In this document: positions 24,243-35,600 of the stretch, piece by piece
Layout of the letters: every line of letters begins with the position of its first letter
Numbering within the stretch: the stretch's first letter is position 1
Source of the DNA: Flavobacterium ajazii
GTDB lineage: Bacteria > Bacteroidota > Bacteroidia > Flavobacteriales > Flavobacteriaceae
Direction: 5' to 3'
NCBI RefSeq assembly: GCF_010614725.1
Contig: NZ_JAAEHL010000007.1
Span: 248,001-312,000 of the forward strand
DNA length: 64,000 nucleotides
The notes under the pieces: generated by a model
Databases searched by the model: none
Told to the model about the DNA's origin: nothing
What the model saw: the letters and a program-made list of their open reading frames with translations, nothing else
Program-made: the position numbers and the translations under genes

Positions 24243-25457
24243 ATGAAAAATAAAAAGAATAAAATTATTGTATTATCTGCCGTTGGCTTCTTACTTGTAG
24301 CTATTTGTTTTTCCTTTTTACCGGGATCTAAAGAAACTCCGATAAAAGTAGAATCGCTAAAAGCTAAAATTGCAGATATTAAAACGACAGTAACGGCTAC
24401 CGGAACTGTTCAGCCTATCAATGAAGTTGAAGTCGGAACTCAGGTTTCCGGAGTTGTAGAGAAAATTTATGTCGATTATAACAGCGTTGTTAAAAAAGGA
24501 CAGCTTTTGGCCGAATTAGACAAAACGAATTTACAATCGGCACTGGTACAGGCGAAAGCCTTATACAACAGCGCTTTAAACGAGCAGCGCTATCTGCAGA
24601 GTATTTTTAACAGACAAAAGACTTTATATGACAGTCAGGTTATCAGCCGTTCTGATTATGACGAAGCACTATACAACCTGAACAATGCAAAAAGCACTGT
24701 AATTCAGCGTTCATCAGATTTGCAGAAAGCGCAGACCAATTTAAGTTATGCAAATATTTATTCACCAATTGACGGCGTAATTTTATCTAAAGCTGTTGAC
24801 GAAGGGCAAACCGTAGCGGCAAGTTACAGCACTCCTACCCTATTTACAATCGCAAAAAACCTGACTGAAATGCAGGTTGAAGCGAATGTTGATGAAGCCG
24901 ATATTGGTCAGGTGAAACAAGGACAGCGCGTAACTTTTACCGTAGATGCTTTTCAGGGTGAAGAGTTTCAGGGTGTCATTACTCAGGTAAGATTAAATGC
25001 TACAACCACTTCAAATGTTGTGACTTATACGGTAGTTATCAAAGCTGATAATCCGGATTTGAAATTAAAACCAGGACTTACGGCTACTATTTCTATTTAT
25101 ACTTTAGAATTAAAAGAGGTTTTAACTATAGAAGCCAAAGCAACCAATTTTGAGCCGGATGCTAAAGTTCTGGCTTCGTATCAAAAGCAAAACAATCTTG
25201 CAGTAACACCTTTAGGATCAAACAAAAATATTGACAAAGGAAGTGCTCAGGTTTGGGTTTTCGATGGTAAAAATATATTTCCGACAATTGTAAAACTGGG
25301 CACCAGCGACGGAATCAATGTAGAAGTTCTAAGCGGATTAAAACAGGACGATCAACTGGTTTATGGTTTAAGAGAAATTACAAAAGAAGATGTTCCGGCT
25401 GAAACAGGAGATAATGACAGTCCTTTTATGCCAAAACCTCCCGGAAAAAAGAAATAA
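24243..25457 (+). CDS. Periplasmic adaptor subunit (HlyD/MacA type)
   Basis: 404 residues with an N-terminal membrane anchor (IIVLSAVGFLLVAICFSFLP), a lipoyl half-motif (VGTQVSGVVEKIYVDYNSVVKKGQLLAELD), a long helical hairpin, the second lipoyl half (ANIYSPIDGVILSKAVDEGQTVA), and beta-barrel and membrane-proximal domains. It links an inner-membrane ABC pump to TolC. It ends in PFMPKPPGKKK. The ATPase gene begins 2 bp after its stop, and the four transport genes form one operon. The cargo is not evident; MacA-type adaptors serve macrolides, peptides and siderophores. Confidence 0.92.
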   Translation: MKNKKNKIIVLSAVGFLLVAICFSFLPGSKETPIKVESLKAKIADIKTTVTATGTVQPINEVEVGTQVSGVVEKIYVDYNSVVKKGQLLAELDKTNLQSALVQAKALYNSALNEQRYLQSIFNRQKTLYDSQVISRSDYDEALYNLNNAKSTVIQRSSDLQKAQTNLSYANIYSPIDGVILSKAVDEGQTVAASYSTPTLFTIAKNLTEMQVEANVDEADIGQVKQGQRVTFTVDAFQGEEFQGVITQVRLNATTTSNVVTYTVVIKADNPDLKLKPGLTATISIYTLELKEVLTIEAKATNFEPDAKVLASYQKQNNLAVTPLGSNKNIDKGSAQVWVFDGKNIFPTIVKLGTSDGINVEVLSGLKQDDQLVYGLREITKEDVPAETGDNDSPFMPKPPGKKK

Positions 25458-25459
25458 CG

Positions 25460-26203
25460 ATGGCTAAAACAATTATAAAAATAGAAGATTTAAAGCGTTC
25501 GTTTGTAATGGGAGAAGAAACCATTCACGCTTTAAAAGGGGTTTCATTTTCGATTGAAGAAGGAGAATTTGTAACTATAATGGGTTCCAGCGGATCGGGA
25601 AAAAGCAGTTTACTGAATATTTTAGGCTGTCTGGACCAGCCCACTTCCGGAGTTTATGATATTGATACTGTTGTGGTAAAACAGCAATCTAAAAAAGAAC
25701 TGGCTAAAATTCGAAATGAAAAAATCGGTTTTATTTTTCAGTCTTATAATTTACTGCCGAAAACAACAGCTATCGAAAATGTAAAACTGCCGCTGATGTA
25801 CAATACCAAATATGATTCTGAGGAAATGGACGCATTGGCACTGGCCTCTCTCGAAAAAGTAAATTTGAGTAACAGGTTACATCATACACCCGCACAGCTT
25901 TCGGGCGGACAGCAGCAGCGTGTGGCCATAGCGCGTTCTTTGGTCAATAATCCGGTTGTAATTCTGGCCGATGAAGCCACTGGAAACCTGGACACGAGAA
26001 CTTCTTATGAAATTATGGCACTTTTTCAAGAGTTAAACAAACAGGGGAAAACAATCGTTTTTGTAACTCATGAGCCGGACATTGCCACATTCAGCAGCCG
26101 TACCATCGTACTTAAAGACGGGCATATTATAAAAGACAGTCCAAATACTAATATTCTCTCTGCAGCAGAAGCTTTGGCTGCATTAGGGAAAGAAGACGAA
26201 TAA
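25460..26203 (+). CDS. ABC transporter ATPase (MacB/LolD type)
   Basis: 247-residue ATPase. Walker [14 protein letters not shown]-loop [17 protein letters not shown], signature [15 protein letters not shown], Walker [14 protein letters not shown], and H-loop VFVTHEPDI are all intact. It is most like the MacB/LolD class that acts mechanically across the membrane rather than moving solutes through it. The partner permease starts 2 bp downstream as a separate gene, unlike E. coli MacB, where both parts are fused. Confidence 0.94.
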   Translation: MAKTIIKIEDLKRSFVMGEETIHALKGVSFSIEEGEFVTIMGSSGSGKSSLLNILGCLDQPTSGVYDIDTVVVKQQSKKELAKIRNEKIGFIFQSYNLLPKTTAIENVKLPLMYNTKYDSEEMDALALASLEKVNLSNRLHHTPAQLSGGQQQRVAIARSLVNNPVVILADEATGNLDTRTSYEIMALFQELNKQGKTIVFVTHEPDIATFSSRTIVLKDGHIIKDSPNTNILSAAEALAALGKEDE

Positions 26204-26205
26204 TT

Positions 26206-27423
26206 ATGAGAATTCTAAATTTATTTAAAATCGCATGGCGAGCCATTATCCTGAATAAGGTGCGAACTTTGCTTACCATGCTCGGAATCATTATTGGTGT
26301 GGCGTCTGTTATTGCGATGCTTGCCATTGGTGAAGGCTCGAAAGAAAGTATTAAAAGTAAAATTTCGAGTATGGGTTCTAATATGATAACCGTTCGCCCC
26401 GGTGCTGATATGCGTGGCGGTGTCCGTTTAGATCCGAGCGCCATGCAGACACTGACTTTGGGTGATTATGAGGCTTTGAAAACACAAACCAAAATGCTTT
26501 CGGCGGTTTCTCCTTTGGTAAACGGGAGCGGACAATCGATTTATGGCGCGCACAACTGGCCGACCTCTATTTATGGCATCACTTCAGCATATTTAAAAAT
26601 TAAAGTCTGGGAGGTCAAAACCGGAAGCATCTTTACGGATCAGGAAATAAAATCGGCTGCAAAAGTTGCTGTGATTGGGCAGACTGTAGCAACAAATTTA
26701 TTCCCAAATGAAGATCCGATTGGAAAAATGATTCGCTTCAATAGTATTCCATTTAAAGTGATTGGTGTTTTAGAGAAAAAAGGAGAAAGTACTTTTGGAC
26801 AAGATCAGGATGATGTTATTTTGGCGCCTTATACGACAGTTCAAAAACGTATTTTGGCTCAGGAATATCTGGAATCGATTGTTGCTTCTTCTGTTAGTGA
26901 AGAAAAATCGCAGCAGGCTGTTGACGAAGTGACTTCAATTTTAAGAGAAAGACATAAAATTACCGGAGATAAAGAAGACGATTTTAATGTTTTTTCTATG
27001 GAAGAAATGATTTCGACCTTTAGTTCAACCAGTGAAATGTTAACAATCTTATTAGTTGCCATTGCCGGTATTTCATTATTAGTAGGCGGAATTGGGATTA
27101 TGAATATCATGTACGTTTCGGTAAAAGAAAGAACAAGAGAAATCGGTTTACGCCTCGCTGTTGGCGGAAAAGATACCGATATTTTGATGCAGTTTTTAAT
27201 CGAAGCCATTATGATTAGCGTTACCGGAGGAATAATTGGTGTATCTTTGGGATTAGGGACCACTCTTTTTATCGAAAAAGTACTGCATTGGCCAACAGCT
27301 GTAACAAGTTATTCTATTGTAATTTCGTTTTTAGTCTGTGCCATTACAGGAATATTTTTCGGATGGTATCCTGCCAAAAAAGCGGCATCGTTAGATCCGA
27401 TTACTGCATTGCGTTATGAATAA
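26206..27423 (+). CDS. ABC transporter permease (MacB/FtsX type)
   Basis: 405 residues. One N-terminal helix (TLLTMLGIIIGVASVIAMLAIG), a large periplasmic domain (MacB-PCD, about 50-270), then three C-terminal helices (LTILLVAIAGISLLVGGIGI, ISVTGGIIGVSLGLGTTLFI, IVISFLVCAITGIFFGWYP) and the GWYPAKKAASLDPITALRYE ending typical of the family. It works with the ATPase and adaptor to expel substrate from the periplasm through TolC. The sensor kinase follows after 12 bp. Confidence 0.93.
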   Translation: MRILNLFKIAWRAIILNKVRTLLTMLGIIIGVASVIAMLAIGEGSKESIKSKISSMGSNMITVRPGADMRGGVRLDPSAMQTLTLGDYEALKTQTKMLSAVSPLVNGSGQSIYGAHNWPTSIYGITSAYLKIKVWEVKTGSIFTDQEIKSAAKVAVIGQTVATNLFPNEDPIGKMIRFNSIPFKVIGVLEKKGESTFGQDQDDVILAPYTTVQKRILAQEYLESIVASSVSEEKSQQAVDEVTSILRERHKITGDKEDDFNVFSMEEMISTFSSTSEMLTILLVAIAGISLLVGGIGIMNIMYVSVKERTREIGLRLAVGGKDTDILMQFLIEAIMISVTGGIIGVSLGLGTTLFIEKVLHWPTAVTSYSIVISFLVCAITGIFFGWYPAKKAASLDPITALRYE

Positions 27424-27435
27424 AACAAGATACTA

Positions 27436-28473
27436 ATGAATTTTAAACAGAATAAATTACTAATAGGGTTTCTGCATGCCATGATCTGGTTTGTATTGTT
27501 TATGCTTCCCTATTTACTTTCATCAGGACAAAATCAGGCTATCAAAGCAGTGCTGTTTTTTTCATGGATTCCGTTATTCTGGTATTCCATCATATTTTAC
27601 TGCAACTACTTTGTACTGATTGAACGCTATCTGTTTTCTAAAAAATTCGTTTGGTTCATTTTGATCAATCTCGTTCTTATCACGCTTTTTATCTGGGCAA
27701 ACCAATCTATCAAGGATGTTTTTTTTGATCTTCGAATGCCTCATCCGGACAAAAATGATGATTTCAGGCCTTCCAGAAGCTTATTCATTTACAGTGATTT
27801 TATATTATTTAGTGTTCCTGTTGTTTTTTCCATAGCAGTAAAAACAACCGAACGCTGGATAAAAACCGAAGTAGAACGTAAAGAAGCAGTTACCATCAAA
27901 TTAGAATCTGAATTACAGCATTTAAAATACCAGTTACAGCCGCATTTCTTTTTTAATTCACTCAACAATATTTATTCTTTGGTGGACACTTCGCCGGAGC
28001 AAGCCAAACAGACTATTCACAGTCTGAGCAAGTTAATGCGTTATTTGTTATATCAGACCAATGATGAAAAGGTCAGCCTGAAAAACGAAATTCAGTTTAT
28101 TACCAATTATATTGAATTAATGAAGCTCCGGTTTACAGAGAACACAAAAATTGAATATGATTTTCCGATCTTAAAAACAGATCTTCAGGTTGTACCGCTT
28201 TTATTTATTTCCTTAATCGAAAATGCTTTCAAACATGGCGTTTCGGCAAGTCAGGAATCTGAAATTATCTTTAAGATGAGTATTGATGAAAACCGCATTG
28301 ACTTCAGTATCCAAAACCATAATTTCCCTAAAACAGAAAGTGACAAAAGCGGTTCGGGAATTGGTTTGCAAAATATGAAGAAAAGACTGCAGCTGCTTTA
28401 CCCGGGGAGACATGAATTTTCTACAGTTGTAAAAGACGGTTTTTTTATTGTAAACCTTACGTTAGAAACTTAA
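27436..28473 (+). CDS. LytS-like sensor histidine kinase
   Basis: 345 residues with about four N-terminal membrane helices (up to about residue 140), no large sensory domain outside the membrane, then the LytS/YehU kinase core: phospho-accepting His in LQPHFFFNSLNNIYSLVD, and an ATP-binding region with LISLIENAFKHGV and GSGIGLQNMKKRLQLLYPG. It probably senses membrane state or a lipophilic compound. It is inside the efflux operon, 12 bp after the permease gene, and is followed by its LytTR response regulator, so it likely controls pump expression. Confidence 0.9.
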   Translation: MNFKQNKLLIGFLHAMIWFVLFMLPYLLSSGQNQAIKAVLFFSWIPLFWYSIIFYCNYFVLIERYLFSKKFVWFILINLVLITLFIWANQSIKDVFFDLRMPHPDKNDDFRPSRSLFIYSDFILFSVPVVFSIAVKTTERWIKTEVERKEAVTIKLESELQHLKYQLQPHFFFNSLNNIYSLVDTSPEQAKQTIHSLSKLMRYLLYQTNDEKVSLKNEIQFITNYIELMKLRFTENTKIEYDFPILKTDLQVVPLLFISLIENAFKHGVSASQESEIIFKMSIDENRIDFSIQNHNFPKTESDKSGSGIGLQNMKKRLQLLYPGRHEFSTVVKDGFFIVNLTLET

Positions 28474-28497
28474 TTGTTGTATAATAAAAACGAATTT

Positions 28498-29223
28498 ATG
28501 TCTGATAAAATAACGTGTCTGATTGTTGATGATGAACCAATGGCTTTGAATTTAGTTGAAAGTTATGTGGTCAAAACGCCTTTTTTACAGCTTCAAAAAA
28601 AATGTAACAGTGCCATTGAAGCTTTAGAGTTTTTAAATGAAGAACGTGTTGATTTGATTTTTCTGGACATTCAGATGCCGGATTTAACGGGTCTGGAATT
28701 GGCAAAACTGATTCCGAAATCTACCCGGATTATTTTTACAACTGCTTTTGACCAGTATGCTCTGGAAGGTTTAAAAGCCGAAGCTATTGATTATTTACTG
28801 AAACCTTTTGACTATACCGAATTCTTTACCGCAGTCAATAAAGCCAGAGAATGGTTTTCGATGACCAAAAATGCCAAAAAGGAGAAAACCGATCAAATGG
28901 AATTCATTTTTGTAAAATCTGAATACAAACAGTTGAAAATAAATCTGGATTCGATTTTATACATTGAAGGTTTAAAAGATTACATCAAAATCTGGATCAA
29001 AAACGAACCGCATCCTATTCTGACCTTAATGAGTTTAAAAACAATGGAAGAAGAATTACCGGCAGATCAATTTATGCGCGTTCACCGCTCTTTTATTGTG
29101 GCACTCAAAAATGTGGAAGTTGTAGAACGTAGTCAAATTATAATTAACAAACAACGCATTACAGTTTCTGATCAATATAAAACACAGTTTATGAATTACT
29201 TATCTGAGAATTCATTAGATTAA
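28498..29223 (+). CDS. LytTR response regulator
   Basis: 241 residues from the ATG at 28498. The frame is open back to a TTG at 28474 adjoining the kinase stop, but the ATG puts the receiver domain at the usual place (MSDKITCLIVDDEP). The phospho-acceptor is D57 (LIFLDIQMPDLTG), with the conserved KPFDY Lys; the C-terminal LytTR domain contains FVKSEYKQLKINLDSILYIE and RVHRSFIVALKNVE, which binds imperfect direct repeats in DNA. It pairs with the LytS-like kinase and may regulate the pump operon or the divergent receptor. A terminator lies 20 bp after the stop. Confidence 0.92.
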   Translation: MSDKITCLIVDDEPMALNLVESYVVKTPFLQLQKKCNSAIEALEFLNEERVDLIFLDIQMPDLTGLELAKLIPKSTRIIFTTAFDQYALEGLKAEAIDYLLKPFDYTEFFTAVNKAREWFSMTKNAKKEKTDQMEFIFVKSEYKQLKINLDSILYIEGLKDYIKIWIKNEPHPILTLMSLKTMEEELPADQFMRVHRSFIVALKNVEVVERSQIIINKQRITVSDQYKTQFMNYLSENSLD

Positions 29224-29242
29224 AATTTTACTTAAAAAAACA

Positions 29243-29280
29243 AAAAAGGATTTACTTCGTATAAAGTGAATCCTTTTTTT
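29243..29280 (+). terminator. Terminator of the efflux/two-component operon
   Basis: The arms AAAAAAGGATTTACTT and AAGTGAATCCTTTTTT (29243-29279) pair over about 15 bp with one G-T pair and run into a T-tract, 20 bp after the response-regulator stop. Confidence 0.85.
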
Positions 29281-29651
29281 GCTTCCAGCCATCTTTAAAA
29301 TTAGCCAATTCGTATTAAAAATAATTTATCGACGAAATCTTCATCGATACTATCTCCCGCTTAGTATAGCGAAAATCTCTGTACTTCTACTTTATTATTT
29401 TATCACCGTCTTAAGTCATTTCTTTGAATAGCATTTGAAGAGAGCTACTCTGAATATGCCTCAATATTTTCACATCAGAAAGTCCCCAAAAATTCTAAGC
29501 CTATTTAACAAAACTACTTCCGGTAACATCCAATCATTCTTTCTTCAAAACCAGTTTGTATCATCTTTCGGATTGTACAAAATCGGGATTTGAATTAAGG
29601 CAATTACAATCGTTTCAAAAGCAATAAATAAAGGTTATCGGAATCTGGTAA
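29281..29651. other. Gene-free stretch before the sprA-family gene
   Basis: 371 bp, AT-rich. I see no TAnnTTTG match, no hairpin and no open frame with support. If the sprA-family gene has its own promoter, it does not match the housekeeping consensus well. Confidence 0.4.
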
Positions 29652-32600
29652 ATGATTAAAAAATTATTTTTTTTTCCGGTATTTTTCTGTGCTTTAACTG
29701 CAAACGCCCAGGTAACTCAGGATACTATAAAAAGTGGATTTGATGTAGGGAAAATCGAAATTGAAAACCCAAAAAGCATCGTATCTGCTTATACTTATAA
29801 TTCATTTACCAACACTTATGTTTATACCAATTCTGTAGATGGCTTTTCAATTTCATATCCTCTGGTTTTAACGCCTGCAGAATATGAAAAGCTGATTTTG
29901 AAAGAATCGAGAAGGGATTATTTCAAAAAAAAATCTGATGCTATTGATGCTAAAAAAAAGGACTCACAATCTGCGAAAAAAGATTTACTGCCCAGATATT
30001 ACATTAATTCAGGTCTTTTTGAATCGATATTCGGAAGTAATACCATTGATGTAAAACCAACCGGAACTGTAGAAATGGATTTGGGATTATTGTATTCTAA
30101 ACAAGAGAATCCGGCATTATCGGCAAGCAACAGATCCAGTCTTACTTTTGATTTTGATCAGCGCATCAGTATGGCATTAGTGGGTAAAATCGGAACCAGA
30201 CTAAATGTAAACGTTAATTATGATACACAATCTACATTTGCTTTTCAGAATTTATTCAAGTTAGAATATACGCCTGATGAAGATGACATTGTACAAAAAA
30301 TTGAAGTTGGAAATGTAAGCATGCCTTTAAACAGTACTCTGATTACCGGAGCACAAAATTTATTTGGTGTAAAGACACAATTGCAATTCGGAAAAACAAC
30401 AGTTACCGGGGTCTTCTCCCAACAAAAATCGGAAACCAAAACGGTGAGCGCAGAAGGTGGCGGAGCAGTTCAGGAGTTTAATTTGTATGCTCTTGATTAT
30501 GACAGTAACAGACACTTTTTTTTATCACAATATTTCAGAAATAAATATGATGCTACTCTTAAAAACTATCCTTTAATAAATAGCCGGATCCAAATTTCAA
30601 GAATCGAAGTGTGGGTCACAAACAAACAAAGCCGTGTTAGCAGTACAGCCAATAATTTAAGAAATATTGTTGCGATTCAGGATTTAGGAGAATCACAATT
30701 AACAGGTCTTACCGACGATCAGGTTGTGGTTTTAAATCCTTCAACGGGGATGTTCAATAATCCTGCTGATTCGCCTTCGGACAATTCAAATAATGATTAT
30801 GATCCTGCTCAGATCAAATCAGGCAGCGGTTTGCTCAACAGTAATATTCGGGAAATTGCAACTTCAGCATCCGGATTTAATGCTACTGTCAAAGAAGGTC
30901 AGGATTATTCAAAACTCGAAAATGCAAGAAAGTTAAGTGCTACAGAATATACGCTGAACAAACAATTAGGTTATATTTCTTTAACCCAAAAACTGGCCAA
31001 TGACGAAGTTTTGGCTGTTGCTTATCAATATACTTCCGGCGATCAGGTGTATCAGGTTGGAGAATTTGCAGGTGATGGTGTTGATGCTACCGTTGTTACC
31101 GATTCTGAAACGGTTACCACACAAAGTTTAGTACTGAAAATGCTAAAAAGCAGTCTGGTCAACATCAAAAATCCGGTTTGGAATTTAATGATGAAAAATA
31201 TTTATCAGATTCCAAGTGCTTATCAAATTACGCAGGAAGATTTCAAATTTAATATTCTTTACACAGATCCGTCCCAGCTCAATTACATTACACCAGTAAC
31301 TGCTTTTCCTTCAAACCCAACGGATGAAAATAAAGTCGCCGAAACACCATTATTAAAAGTCTTCAATATGGACCGGTTAAATTCGAATAACGACCCGCAG
31401 GATGGCGGAGACGGTCTTTTTGATTTTGTATCCGGAATAACAATAGACTCGTCAAACGGGCGAATTATTTTTACAACCAAAGAGCCTTTTGGTGAACTGA
31501 TTTTTAAAAAACTGGCTACAAGCACAGCAGAAGATTACAACAATACGGCTTCTTATAATGCCAATCAGAAAAAATATGTTTTCAGAAGTTTGTACAACAA
31601 TACACAAACCGGCGCTTTGCAGGACAGTGATAAAAACAAATATTTATTAAAAGGAAAATATAAATCGTCGGGCTCAGACGGAATTTCGATAGGCTCAATC
31701 AACGTGGCTAAAGGATCTGTAGTAGTTACCGCCGACGGACGAATTCTGGCTGAAGGAATTGATTATAGCGTTGATTACCAACTAGGAAAAGTACATATTC
31801 TGGATGAAGCCTTACTGGCTTCCAATGCAAGTATTACAGTAACCTTAGAAAATAATGCTGTTTTTGGGCAGCAGACTAAAAGCTTTATCGGTTTTAATGT
31901 CGATCACAAAATATCAGATCAGTTTACCATTGGCGCCACTTATTTAAAATATACCGAAAAGCCATATACTCAAAAATCGGTTTATGGTCAGGAATCTGTC
32001 GACAATACCATTTTCGGACTGAATACAAATTTTTCGAGCGAAGTCCCTTTCTTTACCAGACTGGTTAATAAACTGCCGAATATTGATACCGATGTTCCTT
32101 CGAATATTTCCGTTCGTAGCGAAGTTGCTTTTTTAAAACCCAACACAGCAAAAGCGAGTGATTTTGAAGGAGAATCGACAATTTATGTAGACGATTTTGA
32201 AACCACAGCCTCTACCATAGACTTAAGTTCTGCTTATTCATGGAGTCTTGCATCGACACCCGGTAACAATACTTCGAGCATTTATAATTTTAACGAAAGT
32301 GCCAATGACTTAAGTTACGGCTATAAAAGGGCAAAACTGGCCTGGTACACCATCGATCCCGTTTTTTATACTTCCAAACCTTCCGGAATTTCAAATGATG
32401 ATCTTTCACTGAATTCTACCAGAAGAATTTACACTGAAGAATTATATCCAAACACAGAAACTGCAAGCGGACAATCTCTTGTCGTCAATACTTTAGATTT
32501 AAGCTATTATCCGTCTGAGAGAGGACCTTACAACAACGCACTGGATTTTGCTTCTTCACCAAAAGAAAATTTTGGAGGCATCATGAGAGCTTTAAACACC

Positions 32601-35600
32601 ACCAATTTTGAACAGGGAAATGTGCAGTATATTCAATTTTGGGTTTTGGATCCTTATGTCGGAAACGGGAAAACCAATGCCAGTAACTCCGGGAAACTGT
32701 ATTTTAATTTAGGTGAAATTTCAGAAGACATTCTAAAAGACGGAAGAAAACAATATGAAAACGGACTTGGGACTGATCAATTAATGGTAACACCACGCGG
32801 AATCTGGGGAGACGTTCCTGCCTCGCAATCTTTGACTTACGCTTTTGATACCGATGCTGCAAACCGTTCAAATCAGGATGTTGGTTTAGATGGTTTAAAA
32901 AACAATCAGGAAGCTCAAATCTATACTAATTATACCTCTGAATCTGACCCCGCAGCAGATGACTATACCTACTATCTTAATACCAACGGCGATATTTTAG
33001 AACGCTACAAAAAATACAACGGAACAGAAGGAAACTCGCCCGTAAGCGCAGATGATGCCAATCAGGGATCTTCGACATTACCAAACACAGAAGATATCAA
33101 TAGCGATTTTACCATGAATACCATTAATGCGTATTATGAATATAGTATTGATATGAAAGCCAATATGGAAATTGGACAAAATTATATTACCGATATCCGA
33201 AATACTCAGGTTACCCTTGTCAACGGAACTACTACAGAAGCACGATGGATCCAGTTTAAGATTCCGGTTTCGCAGCCCGAAAATACGATTGGCAGCATCT
33301 CCGATTTTACTTCAATACGTTTTATGCGAATGTTTATGACCGGTTTCAGCGAACCTGTAACCCTTCGTTTTGGATCATTAGATCTGCAAAGAGGTGAATG
33401 GCGAACGTATACCGAAACATTGGATGCAAATGATACCAATACTGATGATGACAATACCGACCTTGATGTCCTTGCCGTAAATATTGAGGAAAATGACGGA
33501 AAATGTCCGGTAAACTATGTCCTCCCTCCCGGCGTTCAAAGAGAACAATCTTATAGCGGAAACACACTGATCTACCAAAACGAACAGTCTTTAGGCTTAA
33601 AAGTTTCCGGAAAAGGATTAGAACTTAATGATTCCCGTGCGGTTTACAAAAGCATCAGTATGGATATGCGTCAGTATAAAAAACTGAAAATGTTTCTGCA
33701 TGCCGAATCGCTTACAGGCCAAATACCGCTTTCAGACGATCAAATGACTGCTTTTATAAGGTTAGGAAATGATTACACCGAAAATTTTTATCAGATAGAA
33801 ATTCCGCTAAAGGTTACCTTATCTTCTAATTGTTCAACTTTGAGTCCTGAATTGGTCTGGCCCGAAAGTAATGAAATTGATTTGTCATTATCACTATTAT
33901 CGCAGCTTAAAATGCTGTCAAAAAAAATAGCCGCTGCTGACCTTCCTACTGACGGAATTTACTTTCTGGATGAAGACAATGAAAAATTAGATCCGTCATT
34001 AAGCAGCAAAACAAATAAGCTGCGATTGGGCGTAAAAGGAAGTCCGAATTTGGGATATGTCCGGACTTTAATGATTGGAATTAAAAATAACGATCAACAG
34101 CAGGATATTAAGGGAGAAGTCTGGTTTAATGAATTGCGTCTCGCAGATTTGGATAATTCAGGCGGAATGGCTGCCGTAGTAAATCTCGACACTAATCTTG
34201 CAGATTTTGCTACTATTTCGGCTACCGGAAAAATGAGTACGATTGGTTTTGGGTCTTTGCAGCAGACATCTGTTGAAAGAAGTCAGGAAGACCTTCAGCA
34301 ATACAGCCTGCTTACCAATGTCAATTTTGGTAAACTGCTGCCTAAAACATGGGGTATTAATTTACCTTTTAATTATGCTGCTTCTGAAACAACAATTACT
34401 CCAAAATACGATCCCGAAAATCCGGATGTTACGCTGGAAACTATGCTAAATGCTGCAGAAACGGAACAGGAAAGAGCCAATATCAAAAACAGGGCGATTG
34501 ATTATACCAAAACCACAAGCATCAACTTTATCGGAATCAGAAAAGAAAGAAAACCCGAAAAGAAAGCACATGTTTATGATATTGAAAACTTTACATTCTC
34601 TCAATCCTACAACGAAACCTATAGTCATGATTATGAAAGAGAGAGTTATGTTGATCAAAGAAGCAATACTGCCTTAAATTATGATTTTAGTATAGAGTCC
34701 AAAAACATTGAGCCTTTTGCAAAAACAAAATTTATGAAGAAGAATAATTACTGGAAGCTTCTGAGTGATTTTAACTTTAATTATATGCCTTCTAATATTA
34801 CATTCAACACCAATATTATCAGGCAGTCCAGCCAACAGCAATTCAGGCAGACTGAAGTTGAAGGAATTCCGTTGGAAACTTCTTTCAGCAGAAATTTTGA
34901 ATTCAATATTCAGTATGGTTTTACTTTTAACCTCACCAAATCTTTGAAATTAAACTTTACTTCATCGACCAGTAATATTGTCAAAAATTATATGAACAGC
35001 GATAATAAACCTATTGATGGTTTTAAAATTTCGGATAATTATTTTAATCCGGGTGAGCCTAATAAACATGTACAAAAGCTGGTCGTAAATTATGAAATTC
35101 CGATTAATAAAATTCCGGTATTTAGTTTTGTAAAAGCCAATCTGTCTTACATAGGCGATTACAGCTGGCAGCGGTCTTCGGAAGCGTTAACAGAAATAGA
35201 AGTTGACGGCATTACGTATAATCTGGGTAATACTGTTCAAAATGCCAGTACCGGCAACTTAACTGCTTCTTTCAACATGGAAACTTTTTATAAATATATA
35301 GGCATTTCACAAACCAGTACTACCAAAAATGCTCCTAAGAAAACAACTCCGATAAAACCCGGAGAAAAAATAGTAAAAACAGAAGTTCCTGAAAAAAGAA
35401 ACCCAAATTCTTTTTTAAAAAATCTATATGGCGTTTTGACGAGTATAAAAAATATTACCCTGAATTTTAGTGAGAACAACGGAACTGTTTTGCCGGGTTA
35501 TCTTCCAACTTCCGGTTTTATGGGATTTTCAAAACCAACTTTAGGATTTATTTTTGGAAGTCAAAGCGACATTCGTGACGAAGCTGCCAAAAAAGGCTGG

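Noticed and set aside
26859..27263. 134-residue minus-strand frame inside the pump permease
   Set aside because: Antisense shadow.
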